Assembly (NCBI GenBank): GCA_024405235.1 | Contig: JAKSPA010000011.1 | Coordinates: forward strand, 1-15,531 | DNA: 15,531 bases | DNA from: Lentisphaeria bacterium | GTDB taxonomy: Bacteria > Verrucomicrobiota > Lentisphaeria > Oligosphaerales > Oligosphaeraceae | Direction: 5' to 3' | Shown: one piece after another, positions 6,362 through 13,259 of the stretch | How positions within the stretch are numbered: the stretch's first letter is position 1 | Layout: each line of letters starts with the position of its first letter | Notes under the pieces: model-generated | The model's database searches: none | What the model was told of the DNA's origin: nothing | Seen by the model: only the letters and a program-made list of their open reading frames with translations | Position numbers and translations under genes: made by a program

Positions 6362-7523
6362 CATGGCTCAATTCCTACGGAACAGCATTTCCGTAGATCG
6401 TTACGACTCTCTGCGAAACGACCAGATGAATGTCGCTTCGCGTGCCGAAGCAGCCGAAACAGGTTCGGTGATGGGCAGCTCTTTCGTAGTAGAACAGGAT
6501 CCTATCGCCGAATTGATGGATTCGATGGAGGAACTTTCCTTCATGTTCGAAGAGAAGGAGATGAAATCCGTTGCGGAACGCAAGCTCGGCGAAAAGCGCG
6601 CGACCGACAATCCTTTCTTAAAGGCGCTTGAAAACTGGAGCAAGACCTTTCCAGACATGCCCGCTCAGGAGTTCACACGGAATCTCCTGAAAATGTTCCG
6701 TGAAATGCGCTCCAGCGGCAAACCGCTGACATTGAACGATTTCATGCGCGAACTCGCGGCAGGTTCCGACGATCCGTCTCATCAGTTCGCGATGGTCGAC
6801 ATTCTGGAGCAGGCGCTGAACGAAAACGAAACGGAATTCCGTTCGCTGCTCGAAAGTGCCAGAAAGGAACTCCTCGAGACAAAAGGCGAACAGATTCGCG
6901 CCGGCATAAATCTCGCGGCGGAGGTGAATGCGCGTGCAACGACTCCTGCCGAAATGCAGGACCTCCGCGACATGTATCGCGGAGAGATTCTTGGATTCAC
7001 TACGCCGCAGGACTGCTTCCGCTCAATCATGAGCACCAGAGGCGCTGCCGGCCTTCAGGCCGCAATCGACTTCCTTACCGCTGGCTGCGGCGTCGATCTC
7101 CAAAGCGCGAAGCCGTCCAAGAGCCCTGAAGAGCTTCAGAGGATCCTTACGGATCTGCAGTGCGTGCAAGTCCTCAAGACGGTTCTGGAGCGCATGGATT
7201 CCCTCGCGACGCGCATGGATGTGCAGTTCAAGGAACACTGTCTGATGAACGGCGAGCAACTTACGGGCAAGATCATGACGCTCACCGAACATTCATACGC
7301 CAATGCAGACGAAATAGGCAATTTCATTTCTGGTTGTGGAATTGTCAAGCTTTTGGCACGCATGGATTTCTGCCGCGAACTGACCGACGTGTTCAGGCAG
7401 CTTTCGCCTAGGCTCTTCGTCTCTGAACGCGATAGAATCCATCTTGTGGAAGTCGCGCAGGAACATCTGGACGGCATAATTTCAGAGGAATACAACCAGG
7501 ACGAAGAGGAGAAGGAATCATGA
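6351..7523 (+). CDS. sctW: T3SS gatekeeper SctW (YopN-TyeA/HrpJ/CopN family)
   Basis: A 390-residue soluble helical protein that controls the order of secretion: it blocks effector release until contact and is itself exported or removed. ATG 6351 is chosen because GGAGGG at 6340-6345 is five bases upstream; an in-frame GTG at 6345 would overlap that site. The N-terminal 50 residues are polar and probably carry the secretion signal and chaperone-binding part. An HrpJ-type helical domain follows (about 55-260), with PAQEFTRNLLKMFREMRSSG. The C-terminal third (about 265-390) corresponds to TyeA, including LLARMDFCRELTDVFRQLSP. YopN and TyeA are separate in Yersinia; here one chain carries both, as in MxiC, SsaL/SepL and CopN. 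It overlaps its chaperone gene by four bases (ATGA), and the order sctW, chaperone, sctX-like, sctV mirrors Yersinia yopN-tyeA-sycN-yscX-yscY-yscV. Confidence 0.9.
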   Translation: MPLDMAQFLRNSISVDRYDSLRNDQMNVASRAEAAETGSVMGSSFVVEQDPIAELMDSMEELSFMFEEKEMKSVAERKLGEKRATDNPFLKALENWSKTFPDMPAQEFTRNLLKMFREMRSSGKPLTLNDFMRELAAGSDDPSHQFAMVDILEQALNENETEFRSLLESARKELLETKGEQIRAGINLAAEVNARATTPAEMQDLRDMYRGEILGFTTPQDCFRSIMSTRGAAGLQAAIDFLTAGCGVDLQSAKPSKSPEELQRILTDLQCVQVLKTVLERMDSLATRMDVQFKEHCLMNGEQLTGKIMTLTEHSYANADEIGNFISGCGIVKLLARMDFCRELTDVFRQLSPRLFVSERDRIHLVEVAQEHLDGIISEEYNQDEEEKES

Positions 7524-7906
7524 CGGTGCCGCGCTGGCTTGAATCAATCCTCTCTGAATACGGAAGGCAGCTCGGTCTCAAGAATTTCGGCGTTGCCGAA
7601 AAGGGCGCGGCGGTGCTACGCTTTGAAAACGGCAGCGCCCTTCGGTTCGAATACGCCATGGAGTCGCTTGTCATGGCTCTGGAAATTCCAGTGCAGCAGC
7701 CTTCTCCAGTTGTTTTCAAAAGGCTTCTCGCCTACGCGCGCCCTGAGCGCAGAAAGGAATTTACGGTGCGTTCCGCCTACATGGAGAAAAAGGACTGCGC
7801 ACTTTTCGCAATACGTGTTTCGGAGCACGACATCACGCTTCCGCTGATCGTTTCCGCCTCGACGGAACTAATGCAACTGGCTGAAGATTTCAGAAATAGA
7901 ATCTAA
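7520..7906 (+). CDS. Class I T3SS chaperone, SycN position (probable SctW chaperone)
   Basis: A 128-residue protein with the class I chaperone layout: an N-terminal amphipathic helix (WLESILSEYGRQLGL), the strand pair GAAVLRFENGSALRFEYA, a middle helix, a later strand CALFAIRVSEHDITLPLIV and a C-terminal helix (STELMQLAEDFRN). These proteins act as homo- or heterodimers in the cytoplasm. Its place directly after sctW with a four-base overlap, and before an sctX-like gene, is that of sycN in Yersinia. The protein upstream of sctC (3306-3707) holds the YscB position, so a SycN-YscB-type heterodimer for SctW is the simplest reading. The fold is recognised by pattern; the pairing is inferred from gene order. 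Confidence 0.7.
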   Translation: MTVPRWLESILSEYGRQLGLKNFGVAEKGAAVLRFENGSALRFEYAMESLVMALEIPVQQPSPVVFKRLLAYARPERRKEFTVRSAYMEKKDCALFAIRVSEHDITLPLIVSASTELMQLAEDFRNRI

Positions 7907-8289
7907 TGAATGTAAAGCGCACAACTGAATCCATAAGATTCGACAAGGGAATCTCCATTGCGGAATACGCAGAGGGTGAAGTCGGACATGCGGCGCGGAA
8001 GAAAAACGAACAGTCGCTGCTGCCTGGCTCGACAACCGTCAGCGAGGCGCTGGCGGACATCTTTCCCGAAAGCCAAAGCGTGACTGGCGAAATCATGAGC
8101 GCGCTGGTTGCAGGGAACTCGGCGTTCCTTCGCACGCCAGCGGGATTCAGCCAGACCGCCAGGGAAACAATCCGAATCCTGCGCGAAAGAAACACCGAAA
8201 GCGCTCAACGCGCCGTGAGACAATTGGAAAGTCTTCTCAACGACACAGAACTCTTTGAACAGTACCGCGCCGCCTTGCTTGAAAACTAG
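7906..8289 (+). CDS. sctX: SctX (YscX)-like early T3SS substrate
   Basis: A 127-residue protein whose ATG shares its first base with the preceding TAA. YscX (about 122 residues) is an early secreted component that binds SctV together with its chaperone YscY and is essential for needle export. This protein has similar length and layout. The N-terminal region contains GISIAEYAEG. A middle stretch carries LLPGSTTVSEALADIFP and LVAGNSAFLRTPAGFSQ, which I align with YscX ALPPDGHPVEPHLERLYP and WDFASPGYTFHGL. A C-terminal helical region follows (RETIRILRERNTESAQ, then LFEQYRAALLEN), like the YscX end. The identity is strengthened by its place between the SycN-position chaperone and sctV, as in Yersinia. 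An SctY-like partner is also in the window (13862-14206), separated from it. Confidence 0.72.
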   Translation: MNVKRTTESIRFDKGISIAEYAEGEVGHAARKKNEQSLLPGSTTVSEALADIFPESQSVTGEIMSALVAGNSAFLRTPAGFSQTARETIRILRERNTESAQRAVRQLESLLNDTELFEQYRAALLEN

Positions 8290-8329
8290 CCCGCGCGACT
8301 GATTCTTCTTCGCTAAATTTCTCAATAGA

Positions 8330-10420
8330 ATGCTTAATAGACTCACAAATTTCAGTAACGTGTTCAGCCGATTCGGCGACCTTGTGCTTGCATTGCTGGT
8401 CGTCTTCATCATCGGACTGCTCATCGTTCCGCTGCCCACAAATATCGTCGATCTTCTCATCGCCGTCAATATCATGATTTCGACGGTGATGCTCATGCTT
8501 TCGCTCTATCTGCCCAGAGCGCTGAATTTCTCGACATTCCCGAGCATGCTGCTCTTCACGACGCTCTTCCGACTCGCGCTGAACGTGACCACGACTCGAC
8601 TCATCCTCCTAAAGGCGGACGCAGGTGAAATCATCTACACGTTCGGAAATTTCGTCGTCGGCGGAAATTTCGTCGTCGGCGCGGTCATCTTCTTGATCAT
8701 CACGATCGTGCAGTTCGTCGTCATCGCGAAGGGTGCCGAACGTGTGTCAGAAGTCGCTGCGCGTTTCACGCTGGACGCAATGCCGGGTAAGCAGATGTCC
8801 ATTGACGCCGACATGCGCGCAGGAGCGATTGACCAGGACACGGCGCGTGCGCGGCGAAACGAACTGGCGAAGGAATCGCAGCTGTATGGTGCGATGGACG
8901 GTGCCATGAAGTTCGTCAAAGGCGATGCGATCGCGGGCCTTATCATGACTTCCATCAACATCATCGGCGGCATCTGCATCGGCGCGTTCATGAACGGCAT
9001 GGAAATCATGAAGGCCATTCAGAAGTATTCCATTCTTACAATCGGTGACGGTCTGGTGTCGCAGATTCCCGCGCTGCTGGTTTCCATTACCGCCGGTGTC
9101 ATCGTCACACGCGTCGGCGATGTTGACAACAAGCCGCTTGGACAGGATATCATCGATCAGTTCTTTGCTCAGCCGAAGGCGATTATGCTTGGCTCCATCA
9201 TGTTGGTAGGCATTGGATTGATTCCAGGCTTCCCGAAAATCCAGATATTCGGTCTGGCGCTTTTCTGCGCGGCCGTCGGCTGGAGTTTGATGCTCAAGGC
9301 GAAGATCGCCGCCGCCAGAGCGGCAAAGGCTGCCGATCCTCTTGCCGCCGCCGCGCCTTCGGAAGGAACGCATCCGCGACCGAAGAAGAAGGAGGGAGAC
9401 GATTTTGCAATGGTCACGCCGCTTACCGTCGATATAGATGCGGACATTCGCGGCGCATTGACCTACGAGGAACTCAACGACCAGATTATGAACATTCGGC
9501 GTGCGCTCTACCATGATTTGGGCGTGCCGTTCCCTGGCATCAATCTGAGTCTGAATCCTGCGATGAAAGAGGGACGATATCGTCTGCTTGTCAACGAAGT
9601 TCCTGTTTCGGAGGGCGTTCTGCGGAAAGGATGGCTCTTTGCGTTGGAAACCGCCGAAAATCTCACCGCTACGGGAATAGAATTCGAGCGGGGCAAAGCC
9701 TTCCTGGCAGGCTACGACACTTGTTGGGTAAGCGAAGACAAGAAGGCGCGATTGGACGAGTGTGGAATCGGCTATCTGAATCTGAACGGCGTCCTTTCGT
9801 ATCATCTGTCTGGTGTTCTAAGACGTTATGCGCCCGAATTCCTGTCGCTTCAGGAAACGAAGCTCCTCTTTGACTACATGGAACGCGAGGCTCCTGAACT
9901 GGTCAAGGAGGTTCAGCGAGTGCTGCCGTTGCAGAAGATCACCGATGTCCTGCAGCGACTTGTCCAGGAGGGCATCTGCATTCGTGATCTGAAGCGAATC
10001 ACGCAGACGCTGATCGAATGGGGGCAGAAGGAGAAGGACACGGTTCTTCTCGTGGAATACGTCCGTTCGTCGCTTTCCAGATACATCAGCTACAAGTTTT
10101 CAGGCGGGCAGAACATCATTGCGGCATATCTGCTCGATCCGTCGCTGGAGGAACTCATTCGCAAATCCGTGCGACAGACATCCAGCGGAAGCTATCTTAC
10201 CATGGAACCCGCTACGGTGCGTTCCATTCTAGCGCTTGTGCACAAGACCATCGGCGACCTTTCGAGAATTCCGCAGAAACCGGTCATCATCGTTTCAGTG
10301 GATATTCGCCGATACTTCCGCAAGATGATAGAAAAGGACTACTACGACTTGCCTGTGTTGAGCTTCCAGGAACTCTCTCAGGAGATCAACATCCAGCCGT
10401 TGGGGAGACTTAAACTGTGA
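8330..10420 (+). CDS. sctV: T3SS export gate protein SctV (YscV/LcrD/FlhA family)
   Basis: A 696-residue inner-membrane protein of usual family length. It forms a nonameric ring that receives substrates and uses the proton gradient. The first 330 or so residues hold about eight membrane segments (for example LVLALLVVFIIGLLIVPLP near residues 18-36). The conserved cytoplasmic loop lies at about 135-165 with RVSEVAARFTLDAMPGKQMS and the acidic IDADMRAGAID. A Lys/Pro linker (about 340-360) leads to the C-terminal cytoplasmic domain, with YEELNDQIMNIRRALYHDLG and the region YVRSSLSRYISYKFSG, a stretch well conserved in the family. It follows sctX by 40 bases and its stop overlaps the GTG start of sctD. 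Nothing appears truncated. Confidence 0.97.
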   Translation: MLNRLTNFSNVFSRFGDLVLALLVVFIIGLLIVPLPTNIVDLLIAVNIMISTVMLMLSLYLPRALNFSTFPSMLLFTTLFRLALNVTTTRLILLKADAGEIIYTFGNFVVGGNFVVGAVIFLIITIVQFVVIAKGAERVSEVAARFTLDAMPGKQMSIDADMRAGAIDQDTARARRNELAKESQLYGAMDGAMKFVKGDAIAGLIMTSINIIGGICIGAFMNGMEIMKAIQKYSILTIGDGLVSQIPALLVSITAGVIVTRVGDVDNKPLGQDIIDQFFAQPKAIMLGSIMLVGIGLIPGFPKIQIFGLALFCAAVGWSLMLKAKIAAARAAKAADPLAAAAPSEGTHPRPKKKEGDDFAMVTPLTVDIDADIRGALTYEELNDQIMNIRRALYHDLGVPFPGINLSLNPAMKEGRYRLLVNEVPVSEGVLRKGWLFALETAENLTATGIEFERGKAFLAGYDTCWVSEDKKARLDECGIGYLNLNGVLSYHLSGVLRRYAPEFLSLQETKLLFDYMEREAPELVKEVQRVLPLQKITDVLQRLVQEGICIRDLKRITQTLIEWGQKEKDTVLLVEYVRSSLSRYISYKFSGGQNIIAAYLLDPSLEELIRKSVRQTSSGSYLTMEPATVRSILALVHKTIGDLSRIPQKPVIIVSVDIRRYFRKMIEKDYYDLPVLSFQELSQEINIQPLGRLKL

Positions 10421-11892
10421 ACCAGATTCTGAAGATAATCCAGGGAGCCAATGCCGGAGCGGAAATCGCGCTGGTGGAGGGCATGAACCTCAAGTTGGGC
10501 AGAGGCGACCAATGCGACATCATTCTTGCGGATCAGGCTCTGCCTGAAGTCGCGTGCGAAATAGAGGTCGGCACCGAACGCGTGGAACTGCTTCTGCCAG
10601 GCGGTGGACAGGAGCGTATGCAGCCTCTCCATGTGAAATCCTTCGGGACGACGGCGATTGCCATCGGGCCTGCCGACGAAGCATGGGGGACGCTGATCTG
10701 GCCGAATTCGGAGGAGGAGAAGCTCGAAGAGGAGGAACGCGCGGCTGAGGGGGCAAAAGAGCGCGAGGAGGCCGAAAAGTTCCAGCGCAGAAAGTCACAG
10801 ATCAGAAAACTCCAATGGATTACGCTGGTTCTGCTGATTCTGTTCGTGATAGGCGAATTCGCCGTGTGGCTCTTCTGGCCGCAGATCAATTCCGCGATGA
10901 AGAGCGCACGCGCATGGTGCAGCGAACGTTGCAAAGCCTTCAAGGGAGAGGATCCGGACGCGGTGCCCGTCATTCCAAAAGCAAAGGGGCTGGACGAGCT
11001 GGTGCGCTTGTCGGAAGAGTACAATCTGGAACTCAAGAAGACAAGCGTGCGTGCCATCGCGCTGAAGGGCAATCTGAAGACTCGCGAAGATCGCCTCAGA
11101 GTCACGGCGGAAGCCTATCAGGCGCAGCCTGGACTCGTCGTCGAACTCTCAGACGACGAGACGCTGAAAAATGCCGCCAATGAAATTCTCAGCATGATCG
11201 CTGGACGCGGTCTGGTTGTTTCTAAGGCCGAAAATCGACGCATTGCATTGACGGGACAGATCACTAGTTTGGTGGAACTCCAGCATGTTCTTGAGGCACT
11301 GGAAGCGGATGTGACAAATTTGGATGCGGTCGATTGTTCGCAAGTCGTTATCGCCGCGCAGCTTCTGCCCGTTTCAGTCGCTTCTGCAAAAGAAGTGATT
11401 CAGCTGAAGGCCGCTGAAGCGAAAGCCGCTGAAACGAAAGCCGCTGAAGCAAAAGCCGCTGATGCGAAAGCCGCTGATGCGAAAGCCGCCGATGCGAAAG
11501 CCGACGATGCGAAAGCCGACGATGTGAAAGCCGCCGAAGCGAACGCCGCTGAAGCGAAAGCCGCCGATGCGAAAGCCGCCGATGCGAAAGCCGCTGAAGC
11601 GAACGCCGCCGAAACGAAAGCCGCCGAAGCGAATAGCATGCACACTGGTTTGGTCGTTCAGCCGCCGGAACTTCCAAAGGGGCTTCCAGAGGAGACGAAG
11701 GCTGCCAACAGCGTAATGCTTGCGGAACTGCCGTTTGTCGGTCTTCTTCTTCAACCTGTGCCGTGTCTCATCACACGTAGTGGCTCCAGAATCATCGAGG
11801 GCGCCGAATTCGGCGGTTTCATAGTTCGCAAAATCGGCATCGATCACGTTTTGCTCTATCGAAACGGTCAGGAAATCGAGTGGAGGCCTTGA
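10417..11892 (+). CDS. sctD: T3SS inner-membrane ring protein SctD (YscD family) with TolA-like repeat
   Basis: A 491-residue bitopic protein forming the outer of the two inner-membrane rings and contacting the secretin. The GTG start overlaps the sctV stop and has GGGGAG upstream. The N-terminal cytoplasmic FHA-type domain (about 1-95) includes MNLKLGRGDQCDIILADQ. A charged Glu/Arg-rich linker (about 100-130) precedes one membrane helix (about 132-154, LQWITLVLLILFVIGEFAVW). Two ring-building modules follow in the periplasm (about 200-325, with SVRAIALKGNLKTREDRLRV and RRIALTGQITSLVELQHVL). Next come fifteen five-residue alanine-rich repeats (331-405), not usual in the family. Last is a small domain (about 430-491, PCLITRSGSRIIEGAEFGG to GQEIEWRP) resembling the conserved end of YscD. 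The extra repeat is the main oddity. Confidence 0.9.
   Translation: MNQILKIIQGANAGAEIALVEGMNLKLGRGDQCDIILADQALPEVACEIEVGTERVELLLPGGGQERMQPLHVKSFGTTAIAIGPADEAWGTLIWPNSEEEKLEEEERAAEGAKEREEAEKFQRRKSQIRKLQWITLVLLILFVIGEFAVWLFWPQINSAMKSARAWCSERCKAFKGEDPDAVPVIPKAKGLDELVRLSEEYNLELKKTSVRAIALKGNLKTREDRLRVTAEAYQAQPGLVVELSDDETLKNAANEILSMIAGRGLVVSKAENRRIALTGQITSLVELQHVLEALEADVTNLDAVDCSQVVIAAQLLPVSVASAKEVIQLKAAEAKAAETKAAEAKAADAKAADAKAADAKADDAKADDVKAAEANAAEAKAADAKAADAKAAEANAAETKAAEANSMHTGLVVQPPELPKGLPEETKAANSVMLAELPFVGLLLQPVPCLITRSGSRIIEGAEFGGFIVRKIGIDHVLLYRNGQEIEWRP
11407..11631 (+). repeat. Fifteen 15-bp tandem repeats in sctD (KAAEA/KAADA)
   Basis: Fifteen in-frame units of 15 bases encode KAAEA, KAAET, KAADA, KADDA, KADDV or NAAEA-type pentapeptides. 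Nucleotide units are close variants of AAAGCCGCTGAAGCG. The composition (Ala, Lys, Glu, Asp) strongly favours a long single alpha helix, like TolA domain II. A unit of 15 bases keeps the frame whatever the copy number, so length variation is likely. Confidence 0.95.
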
Positions 11893-12104
11893 TGAATCTT
11901 CTCGAAATCGAAAAGGAATTGACAGGGCCTGATGCGCAGGCCGCGCTTGAACGGCACGATGGAGTCCTTCTGGCTTTGACGGATAGGCTTAACGCCGCCT
12001 GCGATGAAGGCATGCCTCCAGATGATTTCGCCAAGGCGGAAATACTCAAGGAGGCGGTCGTCATCGCTAGAAAACTTCTGCGCCTTAAGATGCGTGAAGC
12101 ATAG
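11892..12104 (+). CDS. YscE/SsaE-like needle co-chaperone
   Basis: A 70-residue helical protein. I chose ATG 11892, which overlaps the sctD stop (TGATG) and has GGAGG five bases upstream at 11882-11886; a GTG at 11880 would place the ribosome-binding site inside the gene. It consists of two probable helices (NLLEIEKELTG to ALTDRLNAAC, then FAKAEILKEAVVIARKLLRL). YscE (about 66 residues) is a two-helix co-chaperone that, with YscG, keeps the needle subunit YscF unpolymerised. The size, helical hairpin and place directly between sctD and sctF, as in yscD-E-F-G, all fit. Sequence similarity in this family is low, so the call rests heavily on context. Confidence 0.7.
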   Translation: MNLLEIEKELTGPDAQAALERHDGVLLALTDRLNAACDEGMPPDDFAKAEILKEAVVIARKLLRLKMREA

Positions 12105-12165
12105 AATTTCTAATTTTTTGTTTTTTTTAGTTCACCAACCAACATAAACCAAAGGAGATTGCAAA
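12105..12165 (+). promoter_or_regulatory. T-rich leader and strong ribosome-binding site of sctF
   Basis: This 61-base gap is the longest inside the operon. It contains two T runs (six at 12114-12119, eight at 12121-12128), then an A/C-rich unstructured stretch, then AAAGGAGA (12151-12158) seven bases before the sctF ATG, the strongest ribosome-binding site in the window. A weak four-base stem (ATGC/GCAT, 12090-12102) lies just upstream of the T runs. It could act as a leaky terminator, an mRNA processing site, or a spacer giving high needle translation. I see no clear -35/-10 promoter. Confidence 0.45.
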
Positions 12166-12471
12166 ATGACTGGTCTGCCTACAACAATCGATGCCATTGA
12201 CGACATTGGTAGCTTACGTATCACTGACGGCGAAGCCGCGAAAAACATCCATACCGATGCTGTGTACGTGGCACTTATCAATGCCGCGAACATCATGGAA
12301 ACCCGCCTCAAGACCTCTCTGGAAAACTACCAGAAGCATCCCGACGTCCAGGCGAACCTCCAGCAGCTGCAGTATGATCTGCAGTCCTGGAATCTCGCTC
12401 TGACCACCATGACGAACATCCAGAAGAACATGGGCGATGCTCTGAATTCCATCGCTTCCAACTTCCGCTAA
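12166..12471 (+). CDS. sctF: T3SS needle subunit SctF (YscF family)
   Basis: A 101-residue helical-hairpin protein that polymerises into the hollow needle. It starts after the strongest ribosome-binding site in the window, which fits its need for many copies. The N-terminal 35 residues are polar. Two helices are joined by a short turn with the family-typical Pro-Asp (NYQKHPDVQANLQQLQYDLQ; YscF has KDKPDNPALLADLQ at the same place). The C-terminal helix has SWNLALTTMTNIQKNMGDAL and ends in IASNFR, like YscF INSTIVRSMKDLMQGILQKF. It lies between the YscE-like and SctG chaperones, whose joint job is to hold it soluble in the cytoplasm. The TAA stop shares its last base with the ATG of sctG. Confidence 0.95.
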   Translation: MTGLPTTIDAIDDIGSLRITDGEAAKNIHTDAVYVALINAANIMETRLKTSLENYQKHPDVQANLQQLQYDLQSWNLALTTMTNIQKNMGDALNSIASNFR

Positions 12472-12836
12472 TGTTCGATCTGTCTCCAGATGAAGCGCGA
12501 CTGCTGCTCAATGTCGCCATGATGGCTGTCGGCCAGAACTCCTTCAAATCCGCCGACAAGATCCTGACGGCATTGGAGCAGTATCGTCCAGACGATGTCG
12601 CGCTCATCACCACGCGTGCCGTAATGCTCATCAGCATGCAGGAGTTCCAGAAGGCCGTGGATTACATCGACCGCGTCGGATTGCCAAAGCATCCTGACGC
12701 GGCCATGCTCCAGGCCTTCAAGGGCATGGCGCTTCTGCGCATGAATCTGCAAAATGCGGCTAGGCAGCCGCTGGAGGCCGCTGCCAATTCTTCCGATTCC
12801 GCCGCCGCAAAACTAGCAAAGGATTTGCTGTCATGA
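12471..12836 (+). CDS. sctG: TPR needle chaperone SctG (YscG family)
   Basis: A 121-residue helical protein of about three tetratricopeptide-like repeats (for example LLNVAMMAVGQNSFKSADKI, ALITTRAVMLISMQEFQKAV, AFKGMALLRMNLQNAARQPL). YscG (about 115 residues) wraps the C-terminal helix of the needle protein together with YscE. The place directly after sctF with a one-base overlap, and before sctI with a four-base overlap, matches the Ysc order except that no yscH gene separates G from I. Fold and position agree well. Exact binding residues cannot be assigned. Confidence 0.85.
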   Translation: MFDLSPDEARLLLNVAMMAVGQNSFKSADKILTALEQYRPDDVALITTRAVMLISMQEFQKAVDYIDRVGLPKHPDAAMLQAFKGMALLRMNLQNAARQPLEAAANSSDSAAAKLAKDLLS

Positions 12837-13246
12837 CAAGTGACTTAATCGTAGATGCCATTAGCTCTGTGAGCCTGAATTCTCCCGTGAATGCGAAATT
12901 GGCCGCTCCTGCGGTCAATGCAGTTCCGGATCCAGATGCGGTCGCTCGCTTTCAGGCTGCCATGGGTGTTGATGGCGTGGAGGGCGTGGAGGGCGTGAAG
13001 CCCGTGGCGTCAGTGCCATTTGCCGATCAGGTGGCCTCTACATGGCGCACGGCTCAGAACGACCACCAGGGGCTGCTCCATAGAATACGTGCCCTAACGG
13101 AATTGAACGGCGAACATGCCCTTTCCGTGGCCGAACTTTCTGAATTGCAATACAATGTCGCGACTTTGTCTTTCCAGCAGGAAGTTGTCACGAAGGTCGC
13201 GGACAAGGCCAGCAATGCGGTTCAGACTTTGATAAAGAACCAATAA
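12833..13246 (+). CDS. sctI: T3SS inner rod protein SctI (YscI/HrpB family)
   Basis: A 137-residue protein that forms the adaptor between the export apparatus and the needle and takes part in substrate switching. The first 75 or so residues are low-complexity and polar, including a three-fold VEG/VKP repeat. The conserved part is at the C-terminus (about 95-137): LSVAELSELQYNVATLSFQQ followed by EVVTKVADKASNAVQTLIKN. This is the family's signature of a leucine-rich helix, Q-x-x-x-x-x-x-x-x-x-x-[Q/E]-x-x-x-K-[V/I], and a final amphipathic helix. It starts within the sctG stop (ATGA overlap) and ends 13 bases before sctJ. Confidence 0.92.
   Translation: MTSDLIVDAISSVSLNSPVNAKLAAPAVNAVPDPDAVARFQAAMGVDGVEGVEGVKPVASVPFADQVASTWRTAQNDHQGLLHRIRALTELNGEHALSVAELSELQYNVATLSFQQEVVTKVADKASNAVQTLIKNQ
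12974..13000 (+). repeat. Three tandem 9-bp repeats in sctI
   Basis: Units at 12974-12982, 12983-12991 and 12992-13000 (GGCGTGGAG twice, then GGCGTGAAG) encode GVE, GVE and GVK in the flexible N-terminal part of SctI. The repeat is short and its effect is unknown. Confidence 0.85.
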
Positions 13247-13259
13247 AAGGACTACAGGG

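Noticed and set aside
5525..6364. Minus-strand open frame (279 codons) opposite sctC and the AIM24-like gene
   Set aside because: Arginine- and proline-rich shadow sequence covering two overlapping plus-strand genes, with no recognisable motif.
8645..8680. Perfect 18-bp direct repeat in sctV
   Set aside because: Encodes GNFVVG twice in a stretch where the SctV/FlhA family normally has this near-repeated glycine and valine pattern, so it reflects a conserved motif and not a recent insertion.
8747..9805. Long minus-strand open frame (352 codons) opposite sctV
   Set aside because: It lies wholly antisense to a clear SctV. Its residue composition (His, Arg, Asp-rich, no domains) is that of a shadow frame, and all real genes here are on the plus strand.
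11407..11631. CRISPR-like periodic repeat
   Set aside because: Units are contiguous 15-mers without spacers and encode a regular pentapeptide in the sctD frame.
11374..11847. Minus-strand frames through the sctD repeat giving Gly/Phe or Ala/Phe periodic proteins
   Set aside because: Periodic low-complexity translation is the automatic result of reading the 15-bp repeat on the other strand.
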